64,000 nt of DNA from Streptomyces sp. NRRL S-87. Its GTDB lineage: Bacteria; Actinomycetota; Actinomycetes; Streptomycetales; Streptomycetaceae. Positions within the stretch are counted from its first letter, which is position 1, and every line of letters starts with the position of its first letter. The stretch is taken from positions 62,001 through 126,000 of the forward strand of contig NZ_JOGB01000007.1 in NCBI RefSeq assembly GCF_000719335.1, read 5' to 3'. Position numbers and translations under genes: made by a program. Shown one piece after another: positions 26,244 to 34,402 of this stretch. The notes under the pieces are model-generated. The model was given only the letters and a program-made list of their open reading frames with translations. It searched no databases and was not told the origin of the DNA.

Positions 26244-26267
26244 CCCGGCGCCGCACGCGGCGCCGGG
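26244..26267 (+). terminator. GC hairpin directly after the aldehyde dehydrogenase
   Basis: CCCGGCGCCGC (26244-26254) and GCGGCGCCGGG (26257-26267) are perfect inverted copies with almost no loop, two bases after the stop. A second palindromic GC run follows at about 26271-26292. It probably acts with the 26315-26355 hairpin. Confidence 0.5.
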
Positions 26268-26314
26268 AACCCCGGCGGCGGCCGGCCGCCGGGAGTGATC
26301 AACCGTGGGTCCTG

Positions 26315-26355
26315 AAGGGGCGGGCGTTAGACACACTGTCTATTGCCCGCCCCTT
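26315..26355 (+). terminator. Strong two-part hairpin before the PotD-like gene
   Basis: AAGGGGCGGGC (26315-26325) and GCCCGCCCCTT (26345-26355) pair perfectly, and inside them TAGACA and TGTCTA pair around a CAC tip. The combined stem has 17 pairs with a 2/2 internal loop and ends in TTTC. It lies 24 bases before the start of the next gene, so the lipoprotein gene at 26379 must depend on readthrough or on a promoter overlapping the hairpin. Confidence 0.7.
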
Positions 26356-26378
26356 TCGGCTTCCCCGAGGCTTGGCCC

Positions 26379-27557
26379 ATGCCTGAACTCGGTATCTCCC
26401 GCCGCGCGGCGCTGCGCGGACTCGGAGCGGCGGGCCTGCTGGCCGCCCTCACCGGCTGCGGTGTCCCGGCCGCGTACGTGGCGGAGGGCAAGCGCTCGGC
26501 GCCCGACCGCTCCGCCCGCGAGAAGTCCGTCAGCTTCTCCAACTGGCCGATGTACATCGACACGGACGAGGCGGACGCGACCCGGCGGCCCACGCTGGAG
26601 TCCTTCTCGAAGCGCACCGGCATCTCGGTCCGGTACACCGAGGAGATCAACGACAACGACGAGTTCTTCGGCAAGGTCAGCCCGGCCCTGATGAACCGCC
26701 AGGAGACCGGCCACGACGTGGTCGTCGTCAGCGACTGGATGGCCGCCCGGTTCGTCGGCCTCGGCTGGGCCCAGAGGATGGACCGGGCCGCCCAGCCGAA
26801 CGTGGCCAGGTACCTCGACCCGCTGCTGCGCAGTCCCTCCTTCGACGAGGGCAGGATGCACACCGTGCCCTGGCAGAGCGGCATCACCGGTATCGCGTAC
26901 AACCGCCGCAGGCTCGGCCGGGAGATCAGGTCCGTGGCCGACCTGTGGCGCCCCGACCTGGCGGGCAAGGTCACGCTCTTCTCCGGGCTCGACGAGTCCT
27001 TCGCCCTCCTCATGCAGGGCGACGGCGTCGACACCACCCGCTGGACCGAGGCCGACTTCGACCGGGTGTGCGACCGGATCGAGGAGATGGTGCGGAACAG
27101 GCACATCCGCCGGTTCACGGGCAACGACTACACCTCCGATCTGAGCAAGGGTGACGTCCTGGCCTGCCAGGCGTACTCGGGTGACGCCATCCAACTGAAG
27201 GCCGACAACCCCGACATCGAGTTCGTCGTGCCCGAGGAGGGGGCCGAGCTGTGGGCGGAGAGCCTGCTGGTGCCCAACCTGGCCCGCCACAAGGCCAACG
27301 CCGAGGCGCTCATCGACCACTACTACGACCCCGAGGTCGCGGCCGAGCTCGCCGCCTACGTCAACTACGTCTGCCCCGTCCCGGCCGCCCAGGCCGTCCT
27401 GGCCGACTCCGACGACAGGGAGACCGCCGAACTGGCCGAGGACCCGCTGATCTTCCCCGACGCCGCCATGCGCAAGCGCCTCGTGGTCGCCCGCGACATC
27501 AGCGCGGAGGAGCGCCCCCGCCTCGCCCGCCGCTGGAACTCCATCGTCGGCCTCTGA
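26379..27557 (+). CDS. PotD-like polyamine-binding lipoprotein (Tat-type signal)
   Basis: The 392-residue binding protein has a twin-arginine signal (Arg8-Arg9 in ISRRAALRGLG) ending in the lipobox LTGC with Cys27. The mature protein resembles spermidine/putrescine-binding PotD (FSNWPMYIDTDE, DVVVVSDWMAARFVGLGW, TGNDYTSDLSKGDVLACQAYSGDAIQL, YINYVCPV-like VNYVCPVPAAQ). It shares many segments with the second binding protein at 38769 but has no permease or ATPase genes next to it, so it may feed the PotABC unit 13 kb away. ATG 26379 gives the complete Tat motif; an earlier in-frame ATG at 26343 lies within the hairpin. Confidence 0.88.
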   Translation: MPELGISRRAALRGLGAAGLLAALTGCGVPAAYVAEGKRSAPDRSAREKSVSFSNWPMYIDTDEADATRRPTLESFSKRTGISVRYTEEINDNDEFFGKVSPALMNRQETGHDVVVVSDWMAARFVGLGWAQRMDRAAQPNVARYLDPLLRSPSFDEGRMHTVPWQSGITGIAYNRRRLGREIRSVADLWRPDLAGKVTLFSGLDESFALLMQGDGVDTTRWTEADFDRVCDRIEEMVRNRHIRRFTGNDYTSDLSKGDVLACQAYSGDAIQLKADNPDIEFVVPEEGAELWAESLLVPNLARHKANAEALIDHYYDPEVAAELAAYVNYVCPVPAAQAVLADSDDRETAELAEDPLIFPDAAMRKRLVVARDISAEERPRLARRWNSIVGL

Positions 27558-27618
27558 GGGGCTCCGAGGACTTCCTGAGAGGTCCTCACGCTCGTCCGCC
27601 GACCTCACCGCACCCGGT

Positions 27619-27630
27619 TGAACGCGTTCA
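27619..27630. promoter_or_regulatory. 12-base perfect palindrome, candidate operator
   Basis: TGAACGCGTTCA is a perfect palindrome centred on CG, 26 bases before the start of the small membrane protein gene. Palindromes of this length with a central CG are typical of LacI-family and some other repressors. No regulator lies next to it. Confidence 0.35.
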
Positions 27631-27655
27631 GAAACGTGGGCGTATGCTCCCCGTC

Positions 27656-28177
27656 ATGAGCGAGCGGAGCGCCCTCGTGCGCCGGATACGCATATGGCTT
27701 GTCGTGTTCATCGTGTGCCTCGTGCTCAGCGGAGCCACCGCGTTCCCGCTGGTGAGCGAGGTGCGGCTGCTGGACGGTCTGGTGGACTCGGAGTGGATCC
27801 ACCGGGTCCGCGCGGGGCTGGAGGAGGCCGACTCCTCCTACCCGTTCCTGCTCTACGGCACCGACTGGCTCGCCTTCGCGCACCTCGTCATCGCCGTCGC
27901 CTTCTACGGCCCCTACCGGGACCCGGTGCGCAACATCTGGGTGATTCGGTTCGGGATGATCTCCTGTGCCGGGATCATCCCGCTGGCCCTGATCTGCGGG
28001 CCCGTGCGGGGGATCCCCTTCGGCTGGTCCCTGATCGACATGTCGTTCGGGGTGATCGGGGTGGTCCCGCTGCTGGTCGTGCACCGCATGATCAAGCGGC
28101 TCGGCAGCCTCGACGCCCCGCTCGCCCCGCCCGCCCTCGCGGGCGGGCAGGCGGGCGGCAGCGGTGTCACTTCGTGA
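27656..28177 (+). CDS. Small four-helix integral membrane protein
   Basis: The 173-residue protein has about four hydrophobic segments (IWLVVFIVCLVLSGATAFPLV, FLLYGTDWLAFAHLVIAVAFY, IRFGMISCAGIIPLALICGPV, GWSLIDMSFGVIGVVPLLVVH). I do not recognise a characterised family; similar short membrane proteins are common in Streptomyces. ATG 27656 (MSERSALVRR) is favoured, with an in-frame ATG at 27644 possible. The last 11 bases overlap the end of the convergent serine hydrolase gene. A perfect 12-base palindrome lies just upstream. Confidence 0.7.
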   Translation: MSERSALVRRIRIWLVVFIVCLVLSGATAFPLVSEVRLLDGLVDSEWIHRVRAGLEEADSSYPFLLYGTDWLAFAHLVIAVAFYGPYRDPVRNIWVIRFGMISCAGIIPLALICGPVRGIPFGWSLIDMSFGVIGVVPLLVVHRMIKRLGSLDAPLAPPALAGGQAGGSGVTS

Positions 28178-29417
28178 AGGCCGCCATCAGGATGCGCAGG
28201 GCCACCGGGTTCATGGACTCGCCCTTGGCGTCGGTGGAGTTGACGGAGTAGACGAGGGTGCGGGACAGGTCGCGGGTGCCGCCCATGGCCGTGTTGTAGC
28301 CGTAGCGGCCGCCGGTCTTGCCCCAGGCCACCGTGCCGTCCGGCAGGACGATGCGGGACATGCCGGCGGTCAGCCGGGCGGGCCCGCCCGTGGCGAAGTC
28401 CTTCACCTCGGGGACCGTGAACATCTCCTCCAGCTGCGGCTCGGGCACCACCCGGCCGCGGAAGAGGGCGAACGTGAAGCGCTCCAGGTCGGCCGTGGTC
28501 GAGATGATGTCCCCCGCCGCCTTCTCGCCGGTCTGCCCCCACTCGGTCACGTCCCGCAGCTCCGTCGATCCGTCCGGACGCCCGACCGCCTGGTAGCCGT
28601 GGTTGTGCGGGCCGTGGATGCGCGGGTCGTCGCCCGGGAACGAGGTGTGGCGCAGGCCGAGCGGCTTGAGGATCCGCGTGCCCACCGCCTCCGCGTAGGA
28701 CGTGCCCGTCAGCTTCTCTATGAGCACGCCGAGGATCGTGTAGTCGATGTTCAGGTAGTGCTGCGCCGTCCCGGGATCGAACTCGGGCCCCTTGGCGACG
28801 GCGTCGGCGATGAGCTCCCGCGGGTCCCGGTGGTCGAAGCGGGCCGCCCACTGGTCCTCGAAGGCGTCCCCGGGCCCGTCGGCCGGGCGGATCCCGCTGG
28901 TGTAGTTGAGCAGGTGGCGCACCGTCACCGGCTTGGTGAAGCTGTCCGGCAGCAGGCCCGGCAAGTAGTCCGTCACCGGCCGGTTCAGGTCGACCCTGCC
29001 CTCGGCCGCCAACTGCAGCACCACGGCCGAGGTGAACACCTTCGTCACCGACCCCGCCCGGAACCGGCCCTGGTCCAGGGCCTTGCGCCCGGTGCGCACG
29101 TCCACGACCCCGGCGCTGCCGCGCCAGCTGCCGCTCGTGCCCCCCACCCTGACCAGCACGGCCGTCGCGGCCGCGTCCGGCAGGCCCGAGAGGGCCTCGC
29201 GCAGGGCCCGGGCGTTCGGCGGCGAGGCCACGACGGGGCCCGCGGGCGCACCGTCCGCGGCCGCGGCGGTCATGGCCGTGGTGGCGGTGGACGCGGTGGT
29301 TGCGGTGGTCGCGGTGGTCGCCCGTCCCGGGCCGTCCGTCGCGGCGGCGGCCGGGCCGGCCGCGATCCCGAGGACCAGAGCGGTGGCGATCACCGTGCGG
29401 GCAGTGCGTGCGTTCAT
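28167..29417 (-). CDS. Secreted serine hydrolase, beta-lactamase/DD-peptidase family
   Basis: The 416-residue exported protein has the three marks of the class C beta-lactamase and DD-peptidase family: Ser123-x-x-Lys126 in GSVTKVF, Tyr172 in NYTSG, and KTG at 367-369. A signal peptide (VIATALVLGIAAGPAAAA) is followed by a low-complexity stretch rich in Thr-Ala repeats (about residues 33-55). The family includes D-alanyl-D-alanine carboxypeptidases and esterases, so resistance to beta-lactams should not be assumed. GGGGGAG precedes ATG 29417. It is convergent, with an 11-base overlap, to the small membrane protein gene. Confidence 0.87.
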   Translation of the reverse strand: MNARTARTVIATALVLGIAAGPAAAATDGPGRATTATTATTASTATTAMTAAAADGAPAGPVVASPPNARALREALSGLPDAAATAVLVRVGGTSGSWRGSAGVVDVRTGRKALDQGRFRAGSVTKVFTSAVVLQLAAEGRVDLNRPVTDYLPGLLPDSFTKPVTVRHLLNYTSGIRPADGPGDAFEDQWAARFDHRDPRELIADAVAKGPEFDPGTAQHYLNIDYTILGVLIEKLTGTSYAEAVGTRILKPLGLRHTSFPGDDPRIHGPHNHGYQAVGRPDGSTELRDVTEWGQTGEKAAGDIISTTADLERFTFALFRGRVVPEPQLEEMFTVPEVKDFATGGPARLTAGMSRIVLPDGTVAWGKTGGRYGYNTAMGGTRDLSRTLVYSVNSTDAKGESMNPVALRILMAAFTK

Positions 29418-29587
29418 GGCGGGCTCCCCCGTGCGTCGTCAGCACCGGCCCGGTCGGCCGGCCGTCGCCGGCAGTCCCGGCGACACCCACAACACTGCAG
29501 GTCAGACCCCCTCTCGCGAATCCCGCCCGAGAGCCATCCTCACCGGTCCTACGAATCGCTCCCGCGAGGGATCCGCCCGGCCCCGCC

Positions 29588-30274
29588 TCACTCCGCCGGG
29601 GGACTACCCGCCGCGATCAACCCCGTCTCGTACGCGCAGATCACCGCCTGGATCCGGTCCCGCAGCCCCAGTTTCGCCAGCACCCGCCCCACATGGGTCT
29701 TCACGGTGTGCTCGCTGACCACCAGCGCCGCCGCTATCTCCGCGTTCGACAGCCCCCGCCCCAGGAGCAGCAGGGTCTCCCGCTCCCGGGCCGTCAGCGC
29801 CCCCAGCCGCTCGGCGGCCGCCAGCACCGCCGCCACCGGCACCTGACGGGCGGTCACCGTCGTGTACTCCTCGATCAGCCGCCGTGCCACCGACGGCGCC
29901 AGCAGCGACTCCCCGGCCGCGACCACCCGCACCGCGTGCACCAGGTCGTCCCGCCGCACGTCCTTCAGCAGGAACCCGCTCGCCCCCGCGTGCAGGGCCT
30001 CGTACACGTACTCGTCCGCGTCGAAGGTCGTCAGCATCACCGTCCGGCACGCCGTCTCCGCGCAGATCGCCCGGCACGCCTCGATCCCGTCGGTGCCCGG
30101 CATCCGGATGTCCAGCAGCGCCACGTCGGGGGAGTGCCGGCGCACCGCCGCCACCGCCGCGGCGCCGTCCCCCGCCTCGGCGACCACCTCGATGTCCTCC
30201 TGGACGTCCAGGATCATCGCGAAGCCGCTGCGCACCAGCTCCTGGTCGTCGGCCACCACCACACGGATCGTCAA
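29588..30274 (-). CDS. NarL/FixJ-type response regulator
   Basis: The 228-residue protein has a receiver domain (VVVADDQELVRSGF, phosphoacceptor Asp55 in LLDIRMPG, conserved Lys in GFLLKDV) and a C-terminal LuxR helix-turn-helix (LTARERETLLLLGRGLSNAEIAAALVVSEHTVKTHVGRVLAKLGLRDR). Translation probably starts at TTG 30274, which overlaps the stop of the histidine kinase as TTGA and has GGAGG seven bases upstream. The pair therefore makes one two-component system with coupled translation. The target genes are unknown. Confidence 0.92.
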   Translation of the reverse strand: MTIRVVVADDQELVRSGFAMILDVQEDIEVVAEAGDGAAAVAAVRRHSPDVALLDIRMPGTDGIEACRAICAETACRTVMLTTFDADEYVYEALHAGASGFLLKDVRRDDLVHAVRVVAAGESLLAPSVARRLIEEYTTVTARQVPVAAVLAAAERLGALTARERETLLLLGRGLSNAEIAAALVVSEHTVKTHVGRVLAKLGLRDRIQAVICAYETGLIAAGSPPAE

Positions 30275-31482
30275 CTCCCCACCTCCAGCGGCGACAGTAC
30301 AAGGCAGGCGCGCACCTCGTAGCCGCCGAGCGGTCCGCCCGGCCCCGTCACCGCCGTACCCCCGTGCGCGGCCGCCCGCTCCCGGATCCCGACCAGCCCG
30401 TGTCCCCCCGATCCCGCTCCGGAGGGACCCCGCCCGTCGTCCGCGACGGTGATCCGCAGCTCCCGCTCCCCGTACTCCAGAGCCACCTCCACCCGCGTCG
30501 CCCCGGCGTGCTTGACCACGTTCGTGAGCGCCTCCTGCACGATCCGGTACGCCGTCGTGTCGACCGAGGCCGGCAGGTCCCGCACCGCGCCGCGCCGCTC
30601 GTACCCGACCTCGGGCCCGCCGCCGCGCACCCGTTCGACCAGCGCCGGCAGCCCGGCCACCCCCGGCTGCGGCGCCCGCAGCGCCGGCCCCTCCTCCCGG
30701 AGCACCCCCAGCATCCGGCGCAGCTGCACCATCGCGTCCCGACCCGTCTCCGCTATCGCGTCGAACGCCGCCTCGGCCCGCTCCGGGGCCCGCCGCACCG
30801 CCACCGGGCCCGCCTCCGCCTGAACGATCATGATGCTGACCGCGTGCGACAGGATGTCGTGCATCTCCCGCGCGATCCGCGCCCGCTCCCGTGCCGCGGC
30901 CTGCTCCGCCTCGATCCGGTTGGCCCGCTCCAGCTGTGCCGCCCGGTCCTCCACCGCCGCCGTGTACGCGTGCCGGGTGAACTGCAGCCGGCCCAGGGCG
31001 TACGCGGCGCCCGCGCAGAAGACGGCGAAGAACAGCTCCCGGGCCGTCCCCGTGTTCCGGCCCACCGCGTACAGCAGCACCGCCAGCGCCACGACCGACA
31101 CCGCCGCCCGCACCCGTGCCGAGCACTGCAGCGCCACCGTGTAGAACGCGATCAGCCCCGCGTACGGCAGCGGTTGCCCCGGACCGTCCAGCAGCTGCTG
31201 GTACAGCGTGCCGGTGACCAGGTGCGCCGTCAGCACGGCCACCGGCCACCGCCGCCGCCACACCAGCGGCACCACCCCGACCGTGGTCAGCGCGTACGCC
31301 GCCCAGGTCACCGGCGGCAGTCCCGGCTCGCGCGGCAGCACGAACGGCATCGTCACCGCCAGCTGCACCAGCAGCGTCAGCCCCAGGTCCAGCACCCACG
31401 GCCGCGCCCCGCGCACCCGCACGCCCAGCTCCGCCCCCGCGCGCAGCACCGCGCCCGCCGTCCCGTTCCCGCCCCGCAGCAC
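30271..31482 (-). CDS. Sensor histidine kinase (HisKA_3 type)
   Basis: The 403-residue protein has four to five membrane segments in its first 150 residues, then a coiled linker, a HisKA_3 dimerisation domain with His208 in AREMHDILSHAVSIM, and a HATPase_c domain (EALTNVVKHAGAT N-box, VADDGRGPSG, GHGLVGIRERAAAHGG). It should phosphorylate the response regulator encoded next. Such membrane-embedded sensors without a large outer domain often respond to envelope stress, but no signal can be named. GTG 31482 follows GAGGGGGA; longer starts lie in GC-rich shadow sequence. Confidence 0.9.
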   Translation of the reverse strand: MLRGGNGTAGAVLRAGAELGVRVRGARPWVLDLGLTLLVQLAVTMPFVLPREPGLPPVTWAAYALTTVGVVPLVWRRRWPVAVLTAHLVTGTLYQQLLDGPGQPLPYAGLIAFYTVALQCSARVRAAVSVVALAVLLYAVGRNTGTARELFFAVFCAGAAYALGRLQFTRHAYTAAVEDRAAQLERANRIEAEQAAARERARIAREMHDILSHAVSIMIVQAEAGPVAVRRAPERAEAAFDAIAETGRDAMVQLRRMLGVLREEGPALRAPQPGVAGLPALVERVRGGGPEVGYERRGAVRDLPASVDTTAYRIVQEALTNVVKHAGATRVEVALEYGERELRITVADDGRGPSGAGSGGHGLVGIRERAAAHGGTAVTGPGGPLGGYEVRACLVLSPLEVGS

Positions 31483-31532
31483 GGCCGTCCCCCTCGATCG
31501 CCGGGGCCGGTCGGCCCCTCCCGTACGGCCCC

Positions 31533-32267
31533 TCAGTCTGCCGGGCCGCGCGCGCCGGCGGCGGCGCGGACCGCCACCAGGGCGTCCACACGGTTGGTGG
31601 TGACGGAGTCGACGCCCAGGTCGACGAGCCGGCGCATGGTGCGCTTGGTGTCCGCGGTCCACGCGGAGACGAGCAGGCCGTCGGCGTGCAGCGCGTCGAC
31701 CAGTTCCCGGCTCAGGACCCCGAAGCGGTAGTTGAGCCAGCGCGGGGCCAGCGCCTCGACCAGTGAGCGGCGCGGCGGGCACAGGGACGTCCACGTCATG
31801 GCGATCTCCGCGCCCGGGTCCGCGGCCCGGACCTTCAGCATCGTGGCCGGTCCCGCGCAGTAGTACGTACGCTCCCGGGCCCCGCAGTCGCGCACCACCT
31901 GCACCACGGCCCGGACCGTGCCGGCGCTCGCGCCCGGCAGGTCGATCATGACGCGGCCCGCGCCCGCGGTGGCGTCCAGCGCCTCGCGCAGCGTGGGCAC
32001 CCCGCCCGCCGAGAGGGCGTACACCTCGTCGGCGGTCAGGGCGACCAGCGGCCGGTCGTCCTTCCACAGGCGGCGGAAGGACTCGTCGTGGAGCAGCACC
32101 GGCACCCCGTCGGCGGTGAGCCGGACGTCGACCTCGACCGCGTCGGCACCCCGCGCGAAGGCGGAGCGCAGCGAGTCCAGCGTGTTCTCGCGGACGCGGT
32201 GGGGGTCGCCGCGGTGGCCGACGGCGTGCACGGTGCGGGGGGCGGCTGCGGTGGGCATGCCGCCCAT
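31533..32267 (-). CDS. Glycerophosphodiester phosphodiesterase
   Basis: The 244-residue TIM-barrel protein has the GDPD start motif AVGHRGDPHRVRENTLDSLRSAF with the active-site His and Arg, then ADAVEVDVRLTADGVPVLLHDESF holding the metal-binding Glu/Asp and the second His. It hydrolyses glycerophosphodiesters to glycerol 3-phosphate and an alcohol. There is no signal peptide, so it is cytoplasmic. ATG 32267 is preceded by AGGGACGGA; ATG 32258 is also possible. It begins 20 bases after the adenosine deaminase stop, so the two probably share a transcript. Confidence 0.9.
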   Translation of the reverse strand: MGGMPTAAAPRTVHAVGHRGDPHRVRENTLDSLRSAFARGADAVEVDVRLTADGVPVLLHDESFRRLWKDDRPLVALTADEVYALSAGGVPTLREALDATAGAGRVMIDLPGASAGTVRAVVQVVRDCGARERTYYCAGPATMLKVRAADPGAEIAMTWTSLCPPRRSLVEALAPRWLNYRFGVLSRELVDALHADGLLVSAWTADTKRTMRRLVDLGVDSVTTNRVDALVAVRAAAGARGPAD

Positions 32268-32287
32268 TGTCCGTCCCTGAAAGCGGG

Positions 32288-33313
32288 TCAGCGGGCCAGC
32301 CACGCGTTGGTGTAGGCGTCGATCTCCTCGGCCAGCCGCGCCTTGCCCTCCGGGTCGAGGAACGAGGCCTCGACGGCGTTCTTGGCGAGGCCCGCCAGGC
32401 CCTTCTCGTCCAGCTCCAGCAGGCGCGCGGCGACCGCGTACTCGTTGTTCAGGTCGGTGCCGAACATCGGCGGGTCGTCGCTGTTGACGGTGACGAGCAC
32501 GCCCGCCTGCACCATCTCCTTGACGGGGTGCCGGTCGAGGTCGGCCACCGCGCGCGTGGCGATGTTGGAGGTCGGGCAGACCTCCAGCGCGATCCGGTGC
32601 TCGGCCAGGTGGGCGAGCAGCGCCGGGTCCTGCGGGGCGCTGGTGCCGTGGCCGATGCGCTCGGCGCGCAGGTCGACCAGGGCGTCCCAGATCGTCTGCG
32701 GGCCGGTCGTCTCGCCGGCGTGCGGGACGCTGTGCAGGCCGGCGTCGATGGCGCGGTCGAAGTAGGGCTTGAACTGCGGGCGCGGTACGCCGATCTCGGG
32801 GCCGCCCAGGCCGAAGGAGACCAGGCCCTCGGGGCGCAGGTCGACGGCCAGCCGCGCGGTCTCGGCGGCGGCCTCCAGACCCGCCTCGCCCGGGATGTCG
32901 AAGCACCAGCGCAGCACGACGCCCAACTCGGCCTCGGCCGCCTTGCGGGCGTCCTCGATCGCGTCCATGAACGCGCGCTCGTCGATGCCCCGGCGCGTGG
33001 AGCTGTAGGGGGTGATGGTCAGCTCGGCGTAGCGGATGTTCTGGCGGGCCATGTCGCGGGCCACCTCGAAGGTGAGCAGCCGGACGTCCTCGGGCGTGCG
33101 GATGAGGTCGACGACCGAGAGGTAGACCTCGATGAAGTGGGCGAAGTCGGTGAACGTGAAGTAGTCGGCCAGCGCCTCGGGATCGGTGGGCACCTTGGAG
33201 TCGGGGTGGCGCGCGGCGAGCTCGGCGACGATCCGGGGCGAGGCGGAGCCGACGTGGTGCACGTGGAGTTCCGCCTTGGGCAGCCCTGCGATGAACGGGT
33301 GGAGATCGGGCAC
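32288..33313 (-). CDS. add: Adenosine deaminase family protein
   Basis: The 341-residue enzyme should deaminate adenosine (or a related purine nucleoside) to inosine. Zinc and catalytic motifs are KAELHVHHVGSASP (usual form ELHLHLDG), SVPHAGETTG, RIGHGTSA, EVCPTSN and NSDDPPMFGT. The first motif keeps both histidines but lacks the usual Asp-Gly, so substrate choice may differ from classical Add. GTG 33313 is the only start close to a ribosome binding site (GGAGG, five bases away). It is divergent from the DUF4190 membrane protein gene. Confidence 0.86.
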   Translation of the reverse strand: MPDLHPFIAGLPKAELHVHHVGSASPRIVAELAARHPDSKVPTDPEALADYFTFTDFAHFIEVYLSVVDLIRTPEDVRLLTFEVARDMARQNIRYAELTITPYSSTRRGIDERAFMDAIEDARKAAEAELGVVLRWCFDIPGEAGLEAAAETARLAVDLRPEGLVSFGLGGPEIGVPRPQFKPYFDRAIDAGLHSVPHAGETTGPQTIWDALVDLRAERIGHGTSAPQDPALLAHLAEHRIALEVCPTSNIATRAVADLDRHPVKEMVQAGVLVTVNSDDPPMFGTDLNNEYAVAARLLELDEKGLAGLAKNAVEASFLDPEGKARLAEEIDAYTNAWLAR

Positions 33314-33423
33314 GGGGTCCTCCGGGGTGACGACTGGTGCGGGCGGGTCGGGTTCATCGTAGGCAGCTGCCGGGGTGTCGGCGGGGGCCCGTAGCATGGC
33401 GCGGAGAACGAGGGGGGATGGCC

Positions 33424-34317
33424 ATGACCGAGCCGGAGCCGGACCAGGGGCAGGCGGGGCCCGCCCCGCGGGTCGCCCGGCGCGACCCGTGGGCGCCGCC
33501 GGAGGACGCAGCTGCGCGGGCCGTCGTGCCGCAGGACGCGCCCGCGGAGGCGGAGCGCCCGAGTCTGGAGAAGGCGGGCCGGGGGACGCCGGCCGGGCCC
33601 GTGCCCGCGGCGCCGGTGGCGGACGGGCGGGCGGGGTTCGCCGCGCCCGGTGCCGGTACGGCGTACGCGGCACCGCACCCGGCCGCCGTGCCCGGCGGTC
33701 CCGCGTACGGTGCGCCGGCCTACGGGGCACCGGGCCCGGGCGCCGACCCCGCCGGCGGCCCCGCGTACGGCTACCCGGGGCAGCCCGATCACCTGGGACG
33801 CCCCGCCTACCCCGAGCACCCGGGACGGTCCGGCTACCCGGGGCAGCCCGCGTACGCCGAGTACCCGGGGCAGCCCGGCTACGCCGCCTACCCCGGGTAC
33901 CCCGGTTACGCCGGCCACCACGGCCACCACGGCTACCCGGGCGGCTGGGGCCGGCCGGAGCCGCGCAACGGGTTCGGGATAGCGGCGCTGGCGCTCGGCA
34001 TCCTCTCCGTCGTTGCCTTCTGCTCCAGCATCTTCGCCGTCCTGATCGGCGTCGTCGCCGTCGTCTTCGGCGTCCTCGGCCGCGGCCGGGCCAAGCGCGG
34101 CGAGGCGGTCAACCCCGGCCAGGCGCTGGCCGGCATCATCCTGGGATCCGTCGGCATCGTCCTGGGCGCGGTCGTGTTCGTGGTGATCATCGCCGGGGCG
34201 GTGTTCGGGGGCAGCAGCCACGGCGACGACGGCTACTTCGAGCACGAGGAGGTCCCTCCGGCCTACGAGACCGGTCTGGTCGTCGAGGCGCCGCAGGACC
34301 TCCCCGCCCGGGTCTGA
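33424..34317 (+). CDS. DUF4190 membrane protein with Tyr/Pro/Gly-rich N-terminus
   Basis: The first 180 residues are disordered and rich in Pro, Gly, Ala and Tyr, with repeated YPGQP, YPEHP and YPGYPGY units. They are followed by a short basic segment and a DUF4190-type pair of membrane helices (GFGIAALALGILSVVAFCSSIFAVLIGVVAVVFGVLGRGRAKRGEAVNPGQALAGIILGSVGIVL) and a 30-residue acidic tail outside the membrane. No function is known; similar proteins are common in Streptomyces. ATG 33424 has GAGGGGGG eight bases upstream; ATG 33418 is too close to that site. Confidence 0.8.
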   Translation: MTEPEPDQGQAGPAPRVARRDPWAPPEDAAARAVVPQDAPAEAERPSLEKAGRGTPAGPVPAAPVADGRAGFAAPGAGTAYAAPHPAAVPGGPAYGAPAYGAPGPGADPAGGPAYGYPGQPDHLGRPAYPEHPGRSGYPGQPAYAEYPGQPGYAAYPGYPGYAGHHGHHGYPGGWGRPEPRNGFGIAALALGILSVVAFCSSIFAVLIGVVAVVFGVLGRGRAKRGEAVNPGQALAGIILGSVGIVLGAVVFVVIIAGAVFGGSSHGDDGYFEHEEVPPAYETGLVVEAPQDLPARV

Positions 34318-34355
34318 CCCGGAGCAGGCCGGGCGGGTCGACCGGCCGCTCAGCA

Positions 34356-34401
34356 GGCCCGTCGGCCCGTCGGCCGCTCGGCCCGCTCGGCCCGTCGGCC
34401 G
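34356..34401. repeat. Short CGGCC(C/G)(G)T-type tandem repeats
   Basis: Between the DUF4190 and TROVE gene ends, about five degenerate units of 8-10 bases (GTCGGCCC, CTCGGCCC and similar) follow each other. They lie in the short convergent spacer (34318-34402) and overlap nothing coding. Slippage of GC-rich spacer sequence explains them. Confidence 0.6.
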
Positions 34402-34402
34402 A

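Noticed and set aside
28167..29417. Beta-lactam resistance gene
   Set aside because: The S-x-x-K, Y-x-S and KTG motifs are shared with DD-peptidases and esterases, and no regulator or typical beta-lactamase context is present.
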